Assembly: GCF_963583255.1 (NCBI RefSeq)
Contig: NC_084805.1
Location: 9,106,827-9,170,826 of the forward strand
Length of the DNA stretch: 64,000 nucleotides
Direction: 5' to 3'
Source of the DNA: Pyrus communis
Lineage: Eukaryota; Streptophyta; Magnoliopsida; Rosales; Rosaceae
The translations under genes and the position numbers were made by a program. Shown piece after piece: positions 55,037-64,000 of this stretch. Numbering within the stretch: position 1 is the first letter of the stretch; each line of letters opens with the position of its first letter. Under the pieces are notes generated by a model. That model was not told the origin of the DNA. It did not search any database and saw nothing but the letters and a program-made list of their open reading frames with translations.

Positions 55037-56924
55037 ACGTGTCTTCGTCCGGCTGCAAGACGTTAAAGAAAGCGCTACTTGGGAGGCAACCCATGCAATT
55101 CAACAAAGGAAGCTCAAGGAATCACTCCAATTCCAGATTTGCGTTCCTAAACCCTTCACTTTGTTGTTTATTTCGAATCTGCCTATTTAGTTGTTTTACT
55201 TGCTGTTTGTGTGTTTCTTTGTGTTTTGTGTGATTTTATGCTTGAAACATTGAGGACAATGTTTGATTTAAGTGTGGGGGGGTAACTAAGTGTTTTTGAT
55301 GCAAATTCATGGGATTTTATCACCCTTTACTTATAGACTTGTTCCTTGCTGTTTTTAAGTGTTTTTAAGCAGTTTTGGTGTGTTTTAGTGTATTTTGAAG
55401 TAAAAATCCGAAAATCACATAAAAATTTGAAAAATTTGTTTTAAAAACCCAAAAAGAGTTGTTTTCAAAGTGTTTTTGTGTGTTTGTTTTTGTTTTAGGG
55501 TACCTTCCAACACAATGATGAGGATTCGGTTTGTAATTACATGGCTGTTAAAGAGAGTGATTAACATGGATGAAAGTTTGATTTACTCTTTGTGTATGCT
55601 TGGTTGTGGTTATAACTTATGACTTCACATGCAATCATAAAAAATAAAAAATAAAAAATCAGTTTTTGTAACATGCTTGAAGGAAGGAACTCAAATTAAC
55701 GCTACAACCTTGTGAGACTTGAGCCTAAACGTTTATTTGGAGAGTTAGAATCTGTGCATTTTTGTTTTCTAAGTCGTTGCATGATCTCATTATTCTTTGC
55801 TTGGTTACTACTTAGAGGCGTTTCATCATTTAGTTCCAAATGCTAGAACTCATGCCCATTTCATTCAAAGCATGTTATTGATTTGCATAACACAGATTCA
55901 AGATGAAGTTGTGTAGTGACCACCACCTTAGCCATATTGCCGTGTATCCCATGTCATTTTATGTTTAAGTTAACCCACATTATCCTCACCTAGCCTAGAT
56001 TAGGACCATCCACACCCTTGTTCTTAAAGCTTAGTAAAGCATGATTCGAATTGAATTTCTTTCGATTTATGTTGGCAGAAAACAAGTGTGGGGGAAGTGT
56101 TCTTGTGTGAGAATTTGTGTGCCATAGGCACGGCATGAAAGAAAAGAAAAAGAAAAAAAAAAAAAGGCGTGAAAAGTATGAAAAAGAGTTGAAAAGTTGT
56201 GAAAAAGAATTCCAAAGTATTGTTTGTTGAAGTAAGGGTCCAAAACAATGAATTCGGCCCTAAGGAGTTGTCTAAGTCTTCCCCTTGTGTTTTAAAGTTA
56301 ATTTCTGCAATCTAAATGAATTCTAAGTCTTAAGTACACTACTTTGCTTACTATTACTTGAAGAACGCTTGTTCTCCTTATCTTTTCTTTGTTAACCACT
56401 ACCCCAAGCCCCGTTACAACCCTTGACTTCATTCTTGAGTGTTATGTGTTTCAATTTGTGGAGTTTGAATTTGGTATGAGCATATGGTCATTGGTTCTCG
56501 CATCTAAGTAGTAGCATTCCATTCATGAGATCATTTCTAAACATGCTTATTAACTCCATAAATTGCGTTCTTTGTTATACGTATATGTGAGCATTCGTTT
56601 TCATATTTACATCAATCTTCTCACATATAACTAGTATAGGGTGTGTAGTTAGAAAATCTGAGTGAAAATTGAGTGCATATCTTGTAAGGATTGAGCAAAT
56701 TCTCTAAAGCATGTTACTACATTCAAAACATTCTTTTAATCGATTAATTGTGAACTAGTAAGTGGTGACTATGATTAAGTATGTTCTCAATTATAAAGAT
56801 GACTCAAATCTGTGGGGATGATGATTTTTAACATGTCATGTACCATTGGAAATCCCTGAGGTGAACGTTGGAAGGTTTAGGTTATGTTTTGTTTCTTTGT
56901 TTTGCTCGAGGACTAGCAAAAGCT
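55037..56924 (+). other. 3' non-coding region of element C
   Basis: About 1.9 kb with no credible frame and no env-like protein. It starts CGTGTCTTCGTCCGGCTGC (the segment also kept in B at 17985), then has the hairpin and first G-run (55245-55282), a second PPT-like motif (56084-56094) and an A/G-rich run (56140-56165). Confidence 0.8.
55245..55282 (+). other. Hairpin and PPT-like G-run (element C)
   Basis: AAACATTG/CAATGTTT stem at 55245-55264 and AAGTGTG plus G-run at 55270-55282, about 210 bases after the pol stop. Confidence 0.7.
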
Positions 56925-56939
56925 AAGTGTGGGGGAATT
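56925..56939 (+). other. Polypurine tract of element C
   Basis: AAGTGTGGGGGAATT directly before the 3' LTR at 56940. Confidence 0.75.
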
Positions 56940-59205
56940 TGATAGAAGCATATTTATGCGCCTTAGTTAGCTAGTTCTTATGCATTTATGTTGTGTTTTC
57001 TTACTTAATTTAGTGTTTAAAGTCATTTTCGTGTGTTTATAGGTTCATATGGCTAAGGATGCAAAAGGATGCCTTTCGGAGCCTTTTGGAGCAAATTAGA
57101 GATTGGAATGGATTGCATATGCTTAAAGCCAAGTAGATGGACGAAATTGAAGACCAAAGGAATGAAAATGAAGAACAAAGAGTTCACATTCATCACCAAC
57201 ACAACCATGCATCCACACATTCTTTCACCATCATTGCAGCCACATGCACTTGTTCCCCTTTCATCATTCCCTTTATTCTTTCATCATTCCATCCACTCAT
57301 TCATCAAACCACTCCCATCCATTTCATCATTGCAAACATTCAAACAAACACCACACAATGCCGTGGCTCCTATCCCATTTCCAGATTTCCCCTTTGCATT
57401 TCCCCTTCATAAATCAGCCACTTGCACTTTAATCATTCAATCACACCAACACACATTCAATCTCCAACCTTTCACATGCATTCCATCTTTTAATTTAATC
57501 ACATGCACATTCACCTTGCCTTTGCAGAAAATCCACTTCATAACACATGCATCTTGGCAGATTTCACATGCACTCATGCACATTCACCTTAATCATTCAC
57601 ATAGCTTTAATCCACATGCATTTCCACCTAGATTTCCACCTCACAACCACCAGAAATCAACCAAAACCGTGCATTCCCTTTCATTTCTGTCAAAGCACAT
57701 GCATTTCCACCCTTTAATCACATGCACAAACAGCCACATGCATCTCCCATCACCATTTCAGCTTTCCACCTAATTCCTAGTCATCATGTTCCCCCCATTT
57801 CACCTATAAATAAGCATGCATTGCAGCCACAAACAACACACTCTTCCATTTCAGAAAACCATCTCTCATACACATTCATTCACGCCAGAAATTCCTCCCC
57901 TCTCTCTAGCACTACCATACTTCACCATTCTTCATATTTTCTGCACAAAAACACTCCTTACCTTCCCCTACATCCATCCCTACCCTAAACACATCCTTCT
58001 ACATCATCCATAACCCCCAAAACTCACCAAAACCCCTTGTGCCGCAGCAACTAGAGGAGAAGAGGCCTAAACGTTCATACAATTCAAGATTGAGTTGTTG
58101 GAATTTTTAGGTGTACTTCGATTCTTGTTTTCAATGTTTACTTTGTTATTACTCTCTAAGTTTGTTGTAATCATGAGTGGCTAAACCCCTAATTAGTTAG
58201 GGGAAAGTTTGAAGCCATGAACATGTTTGAAATATGAATTGATTTCTTCCAATTGTGATTTGTTAATTTGTGATTGCAATTCAATTATCATGTTTATTAA
58301 AGACTTGTTTTTGTATGTTGATTAGGGATGCATACTTAGTCTTCATGCATAAACTCGATGCTAGTTTATAAACGAGTTTCACCTAATCGTCACAAGTTTA
58401 TAAACATGAGTAGTGAAGGTTGCTAGTCACAACCGCGTTAATTGAATTCTTGGCAAAAGTATCATGCATTCATAGTTACAATTGCCTTGTCAACACTTAT
58501 AATTTTCATAGAGCATAATGATCTCTCATTGTATCTCTTCTATGCATTCATGTTGAGAACCATTGGAGAATGATTTGAATTGTCGCATGCATCATCCAAT
58601 TCAATAACTTAAGGAAAATTTGAGAGTTAATTAGTGCATCACGGTTAACTTGGGGTGTTGAGCATCATAGTTAATGAAAAACAATTGGAGAATCGATTCA
58701 TATATAAATGTGTCATGTGTGGAGAATGGACCTCTAACTAATCCATCCATCATCTTGTTTCTCAAATCCGTTTATACAATCTGCCTAGTTTATTAATCTG
58801 TGCATTTAATTTAATTTCGTCAAAACCTTAATCCCCCTTTACTTTAGTGTCCAACTTAGTTAGAAAGTGTCTTAGTTTGTGTTTTTAAGTGTTTTGATTC
58901 AATTTGTTACACAAATTCGTCCAAATTCACCAAAGTGCTCAAAACTGCCCAGAAAGTGTTTTTAAGGCAGTTTTGAGTGTTTTGGGTGATGTTTGAGTCT
59001 TTTGGTTTGTTTTAGTGTTTTAAAGTTTAGTTTTGCATTCTTTGAGTCTAGTAAGTGTTTTATATTGTGTTCTTACGTTTTTGAGTCAATTTCACATTGA
59101 TTAGCATCCCTAGTTAATCCCCGGTCTAGAACGATCCCTATTTGCTCATTTACTACAATTGTCATCCATAGGGTTTAATTTGTGTGTTTAACTATTTTCG
59201 CATCA
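56940..59205 (+). repeat. 3' LTR of element C
   Basis: 2266 bp copy of 47112-49377, followed by CACTC (59206-59210). Confidence 0.94.
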
Positions 59206-59210
59206 CACTC

Positions 59211-60315
59211 TCAATAAACATACATAAATAAGTTATCAATCAAACGGTTAAACAAATTGAATCCACAACTTATGAAACGCAATTAGAAGTAATCAAATCA
59301 AAATGCAAGCATAAACATTTATTTCGAATCCCCCCTAGCCAAGGGGGTTTAGTTTATTATAACTTTGAAATCAAAGAAATACCTAAACATTCCAACAACT
59401 CAAACTTGAATTGTATGAACGTTTAGGCACTCTTCTCTTCCTCTTCGTTGTAGCACAAGGTCTAGGGATAGTTTGATGGTGTGAATGGTTTGGGGAGTGG
59501 TGGAGGAATGGAAGAGGAGTGGTGGAATATGGAAGGATGGTGTTTGGATTTGTAGGGGAGCTCACGGCAAAGAGAAGGAATGGAAGTGTTTGTGGTGTGT
59601 TGTGTATGAAATGAGATGTCCATGAATGAATGAATGCAAGGGTATTTATAGGAGTAGTGGAGGGAACATATGGCTATGTCATTTGTAGGTGAAGTAGGTG
59701 GATGTTGTAGGTGAAGTAGGTGGATGTTGTAGGTGAAGTGGATGTTGTAGGTGAAGTGGGTGGATGTTGTAGGTGAAGTGGGTGGATGTTGTAGGTGAAG
59801 TGGATGTTGTAGGTGAAGTAGGTGGATGTTATGTTAAGTGATAAGTGATAAGTGATATGATATGTGGTTATGATATGATAAGTGGTTAAGTGGTGATGAT
59901 AAGTGATAAGTGATTAAGTGATATGATATGTGGTGATGATAAGTGATAAGTGCATGTGGGTTAACTAATGAAGGAAATGCATGTGCAATGACAATGTGTT
60001 AGAATGGATGTGTGTTATGCATGGCATGATTGGGATTAGGAAAGGTTTAAATGTCCTAAAACTAAAGAGAACAAGGTTCCAACACTTTGGCTCCAATTAG
60101 GTCTTCAATTTCGTCCAACACTTTGGCTTCAAGCATAAGCTATCCGTCCTTAGCCCAAAAGTGCTCCAAAAGTCTCCAAAATGCATCTTTTTGCTCCTTT
60201 AGCCCTTTGGACCTACAAACACACGAAAATAGCTTAAAGTACTAAAATAACTAAAGAAACATAACGTAAATGTACGAGAACATGCCATTTAAGTCGCATA
60301 AATATGCTCCTATCA
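59211..60315 (-). repeat. 3' LTR of A2, U3-side piece
   Basis: Continues the A2 LTR after the duplicated CACTC. Hairpin 1 at about 59384-59429, TATA box near 59643-59651 (minus), tandem repeat GTAGGTGAAGTAGGTGGATG at about 59683-59831, GATAAGT repeats to 59950, and the LTR start at 60315. Confidence 0.85.
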
Positions 60316-60330
60316 AATACCCCCACACTT
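60316..60330 (-). other. Polypurine tract of A2
   Basis: The minus strand reads AAGTGTGGGGGTATT next to the LTR start, identical to A and B. Confidence 0.75.
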
Positions 60331-62535
60331 ATCTTTTGCTAGTCCTCGAGCAAAACAAAACAAAAGAACACGAAACTAGACAAAACGAACAAAACACAAC
60401 CTACACCTTCCAACAATCGTCTCACGGATTTCCAATGCACAAGACAAGTTAAAAATCATTATTCCCACAGATTTTAGCCATCTTGACACTTAAGTACATT
60501 CTTAATCATAGTCACCACATACTAATTCACAATTAAGCATTTAAAACTATATTTTGAATGTAGTAACATGCCTTAGAGAATTTGCTCAATTCCTTACAAG
60601 ATATGCTCTCGTTTTTCACACAGATTTTCTGACTACACACCCTAAACTAGTTATATGTGAGAAGATTGATGTAATCATAAAAACGAACACTCACATATAT
60701 GTATTTCAAAGGAAGCAATTTCTGGAGTTAATAAGCATGTTTAGATATGATCTCATGAATGGAATGCTACTACTTAGACGCGAGAACCAGTGATACCATA
60801 TGCTCATACCAAGTTCAAACTCCACAAATTGAAATACACAACACTGAAGATAGAAGTCAAGGGTTGTAACGGGGCTTGGGGTATGTGGATAACAAAGAAG
60901 GGATATGGAAAACAAAGGTTTTTAAAGAAATAGTGAGCAAAGCATTTGAATCAACTTAGAATTCACTTTTGAATGAAAACTCAACTTTTGAACAAAAAGG
61001 GAGAATTTAGACAATTTACGCCCAGAATTGGTGTTTTGGAACCTTTCTTCAATCACTTATTCTTTCATTTTATTTTATTTTATTTTATTTTTTTTTTCAA
61101 GCTCTTTTTTTTTTTTTTTTCTTTCTTTCTTTTCTCTTTTTTTTTTTCTTTTCTTTTGAATCTCAAAACATCAACACTTAAACATTCTCTCCCCCACACT
61201 TATTTTCTTTCATAATGTAACTCAAAAGGAATTCAATTAAGTCATGCTCACTATCTTTTAAGAACAAGGGTGGGGATTGTCCTAAACTAGGCTAGGTGAG
61301 GAAAATGTGGGTAAACAAAGAATAAAGGCTAAACAAGGCTCAACGGGGTTAAAACTTACAACATATATGAAGTATGGGAAGTAAGGCTATTTGGCTATGG
61401 TGGTGGTCACTACACAACTTCTTCTTGAATATGTGTTATGCAAATCAATAACATGCTTTGAATGAAATGGGCATGAGTTCTAGCATTTAGTTCTATCATG
61501 ATACAATTGCATTCTAAGTAGCAACCAAGCAAGGAATAATGAGATCATGCAACAACTTTAGAAAATAAAGAATCACAGAAAATAACTCTCCAAAGAAAGT
61601 AATGGCTCGAGTCTCACAGGGATGTAGCGTTTGTTTGAGTTTCTTCCTTCAAGCATGTTACAAAAACGAATTTTTTTTTCTTTTATGATTGCATGTGAAG
61701 TCATACATTATAACCATAACCAAGCATATACCAAGAGTAAATCAAACTTTTCTCTATGTTTATAACTCTTTCTAACCGTCATGCAATTATAAACCAAATC
61801 CTTATCGTTGTGTTGGAAGGTACCCTAAGACACAAACACACACACAAAAACAACTTTAAAACAACTCTTTTTGGGTTTTTCAAAACAATTTTTCAAATTT
61901 TTATGGGATTTTCGAATTATAAAACAAAACACACTAAAACACTCTAAAACAACTTAAAAACACCTTAAAATAGCAAGGAACAACATTAGAAGTTATGGTG
62001 GATAAAACCCTACGAATTTGCATCAAAACACTTTAGTTACCCCCCCACACTTAAATCAAACATTGTCCTCAATGTTTTAAGCATAGATTCACACAAAACA
62101 TAAGTAAACACACAAAAAGCAACTAAACATATTAAACATGGCATAATGTAATTAACAAAGAGAAGAGTTTAGGGACGCAAATCTGGTTATGGAGTGTAAA
62201 TTCCCTCTTCTCCTTGGTGATTGCATTGAGGCTTTGATCTTTGTGATTCCACAGGCTTACTCTTGAACTGGTTTCTGCCCATCGTTGATTTTCCTTTGTG
62301 CTACTTCTTGAACTGGGCAGCAGGATGGTTCTTTTGGTTTCCCCCGAAGGTCTGAGCTTCCTCCTGTTATCTGTTTCTTTGTTCAATCTTTGCAGGAGTG
62401 GTCCCTTCTCTGGAAGTGTAACAACCGTTGAAGATGACTACTCGAGAGCAACGCTAGGTAAGCAATCAGGAATAGATTCCAGGCAGTTGGCTCCAGATCG
62501 GAAGACTGACTCCAAGTGCCGGCTGATTGCTTCTT
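60331..62535 (-). other. 3' non-coding region of A2
   Basis: Reverse equivalent of 4628-6822 in A. Second PPT-like motif at 61191-61201, pyrimidine runs at about 61060-61160 (plus), hairpin and G-run at 62040-62077. No gene. Confidence 0.75.
62040..62077 (-). other. Hairpin and PPT-like G-run (A2)
   Basis: Perfect stem at 62058-62077 and G-run motif at 62040-62052, minus strand. Confidence 0.68.
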
Positions 62536-62805
62536 TTACTTTGCCATGCAAGTAAGAACAAGGACAAAGAAAAAGACAGGGAAAGAGCATGATATGAGAT
62601 ATTTTTGCTTTTGACCTTGATGATATGAGATACCTTTGCTTTGAAGAAGCGGTGAATGAATCAGCACATGCTTCAATCCGCCGTTTCCTCCTGGGTCATA
62701 TGTACTCCAGGCATCTGGTATCATCTTTGGGGAAGAAGAAAGAATTGAGTATTTCGAAAGGCTGTGCTGGGAGTGCGCCCTCAGAGGTGAGAGAGAGTTG
62801 GGCAT
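62536..62805 (-). CDS. Small ORF of A2 (89 aa, doubtful)
   Basis: Equivalent of 4358-4627, same length and frame, starting MPNSLSPLRAHSQ. Its TATA box (minus strand CTCTATATATG) is at 62845-62855. A longer frame reading through the TATA box and repeat array is not credible. See the B copy for why a protein is doubtful. Confidence 0.25.
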   Translation of the reverse strand: MPNSLSPLRAHSQHSLSKYSILSSSPKMIPDAWSTYDPGGNGGLKHVLIHSPLLQSKGISYHQGQKQKYLISCSFPVFFFVLVLTCMAK

Positions 62806-63397
62806 TTTCTTCAGGTTTGCCCTGCCATAAAAGACGAAGGTCGACATATATAGAGATAATATCAAGTGGTGGTACCTTTTACCCTTGTCGACAAACGTTT
62901 TGATCCCGCAAATCCGGCTTTTTGAAATAGTGGCGCCTCTTCGATCTTTGAATACGCCTCTTCGATTTTTGAGCAGGCGCCCCTTCGATTTCTGAACGAC
63001 GCCCCTTCGCTTTCTGAATGACACGTGGTAGTGCAGATGCGGCTCCTTTTGACAAAGCTGCACGCGTCTTCTGAAAAGCAGAGAAAGCGTCGCCGAACTT
63101 TGCGCTTGTCGGCTAAAGATATGTAGATGCGATGATGGCCTCCACGTGTTTTCAGCTTTGTCAGAAATCTTTTGACAAAGTTGAACGCGTTTTCTGAAAA
63201 GCCGAGGGAGCATCGCCTAAATTACGCCGGAAAATCCGGCTCTTTGAATCGGTGGACGCGTCGTCTTGGCTTTTTATAGAGCTATCAATCACCCCAACAC
63301 ACACACTCTGAAGATTTCCCATTCCTGAAACTCGACTCCGGCCCTTTGTGAAATTTTAACTTCATCCACCCCTTCTCTTTGAACACTTTTGACAAAA
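62806..63397. promoter_or_regulatory. Divergent promoter-like block of A2
   Basis: TATA box TTTTATAGAG at 63272-63281 (plus) for the antisense gene, 117 bases before its ATG. G-boxes at 63022-63027 and 63143-63148, repeat array at 62932-63020, and the opposite TATA box at 62845-62855. The direct duplication with TTCTGAAAAGC is at about 63069 and 63191. Confidence 0.6.
62932..63020 (-). repeat. 22-bp tandem array (about 4 units)
   Basis: Minus-strand units of the GTTCAGAAATCGAAGGGGC type, as in A and B. Confidence 0.75.
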
Positions 63398-64000
63398 ATG
63401 GCAAACTCATCGAACCTTAGCTTAGATTTGAGTCTCAGCAGCGATCCGGTTGCGCCCCGTCAAGGTAATGTATGGCGCCCTTCTTTTTTATCTTCTAACG
63501 GTCCTCTTTCAGGTGAAGACTCTGTGATGCAGGACGCCACAACAGCTACAATAGTAGCTAAAAACCTCCTCACTCCAAAAGATAGTAGGCTGCTGTCAGG
63601 ACGGTCCGATGAGTTGGCCGTTCAAGAGTCCCTCGCACTTAGTGTTCAGTGTGCGAGTTCTGTGTCCAACATGGGCCAACGCCTGCTTGCTCGGTCCCGC
63701 CAAGTGGAATCGTTGATGGCAGAGGTGGAAAGACTTAAGCAAGAGATCCAGCAGCTTAAGTACGAGAATAGAAGTTTGCATGTGCTTGCAAATAACTATT
63801 CGTCGGGGATGAAGAGGAAGCTTGATGAGCTGCAAGAATCTGAGGGTCGAATTCACAATGACCGTCAAAGGCTTGCGTCTTATCTCCAGAGGCACCTTTT
63901 TCCTGGGTCATCCAGCGCTTGGCCAAGTATTGAGGCCTGGAATGCTCTAGCTCCGATGCCTCCCGCTCCGATGCCTCCCGCTTCTATGCCTCCCGCTTCT
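63398..64000 (+). CDS. Antisense ORF of A2, open at the window edge (at least 201 codons)
   Basis: ATG at 63398, no stop to 64000. Third copy of the gene at 3092-3769 and 18118-18834. Residues 7-13 read LSLDLSL (LxLxL kept although E is replaced by D). The NVWRPSFLSSNGP block, NMGQRLLARS, and the coiled coil with KQEIQQLKYENRSLHVL and KRKLDELQESEGRIH follow. The tail has begun PMPPAPMPPAS-type repeats at the edge. It runs opposite to the A2 element, as in A and B. Confidence 0.75.
   Translation, partial: MANSSNLSLDLSLSSDPVAPRQGNVWRPSFLSSNGPLSGEDSVMQDATTATIVAKNLLTPKDSRLLSGRSDELAVQESLALSVQCASSVSNMGQRLLARSRQVESLMAEVERLKQEIQQLKYENRSLHVLANNYSSGMKRKLDELQESEGRIHNDRQRLASYLQRHLFPGSSSAWPSIEAWNALAPMPPAPMPPASMPPAS

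Larger units (their letters stand above)
47112..59205 (+). mobile_element. Element C: complete, apparently autonomous Athila-type retrotransposon
   Basis: LTRs of 2266 bp (47112-49377 and 56940-59205). I found one difference (A at 49316, G at 59144). Target duplication CACTC (47107-47111 and 59206-59210). PBS at 49383-49401, one intact gag-pol frame, a 1.9-kb non-coding 3' region and a PPT. No env-like frame, unlike the classic Athila plan. It is the only copy in the window with a full set of enzymes and the natural helper for A, B and A2. Confidence 0.95.
46329..64000 (-). mobile_element. Element A2: A-family element, minus strand, running off the window
   Basis: The 3' LTR starts at 60315 (TGATAGGAGC on minus) and ends at 46329. 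It is split by element C at 47112-59205, so its two pieces (46329-47111, 59211-60315) sum to about 1.89 kb. PPT at 60316-60330. The interior repeats that of A in reverse, up to the antisense gene at the window edge. The 5' LTR and PBS lie beyond 64000. CTTTC (46324-46328) is the likely target duplication. Confidence 0.85.

Overview
The window is plant nuclear DNA (a flowering plant, most likely a eudicot) made almost entirely of nested LTR retrotransposons. Evidence: intact Ty3/gypsy gag-pol of the Athila type, primer-binding sites complementary to the 3' end of plant tRNA-Asp, 5-bp target duplications around TG...CA termini, and AT-rich long LTRs. I see no host single-copy gene, no tRNA or rRNA gene and nothing prokaryotic. 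The species cannot be fixed from this sequence.

Layout. An old, broken Athila-type element on the minus strand (called E) is the substrate of the left half. Its pieces lie at 31745-32250 (5' LTR part), 31719-31737 (PBS), 29897-30991 (gag), 24710-24773, 13179-15116 and 9861-10728 (RT/RNase H). Into it were inserted: a C-family LTR (9027-9860), itself cut by another LTR (8783-9026 and 1-49) that in turn received the complete element A (50-8782); a solo LTR (10729-13178); complete element B (15117-24709); solo LTR D (24774-29896), which contains another solo LTR (25917-28496); and element F of E's own family (32251-37361), inserted head-to-head into E's 5' LTR and itself cut by a solo LTR (33912-36305). 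From 37362 to 46328 are scars: a truncated minus-strand copy of the C family (37362-44025), LTR pieces and a fragment of an A/B-type interior. The right half is a minus-strand A-family element (A2, from 46329 past the window end) whose 3' LTR was hit by complete element C (47112-59205).

How the parts work together. C is a potentially autonomous element with one intact 1844-residue gag-pol reading frame and LTRs for which I found one difference. A, B and A2 have no pol. They keep LTR ends, PBS, leader and 3' region like those of C, but where gag-pol would be they carry a conserved cargo: an antisense gene of 225-238 codons with its own TATA box, a 22-bp repeat array with two G-boxes, and a divergent sense TATA box. 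They are best read as non-autonomous partners mobilised by C-like elements.

Most notable observations: (1) the antisense gene is open in all three copies, begins with an LxLxL (EAR-type) motif and has a coiled coil; (2) covarying RNA structures, one in the LTR and one in which the sequence at the primer-binding site can pair either with U5 or with the leader; (3) three copies of the polypurine tract in every element, the first preceded by a perfect hairpin; (4) LTR U3 regions packed with CATGCA (RY) motifs. All comparisons were made by eye.
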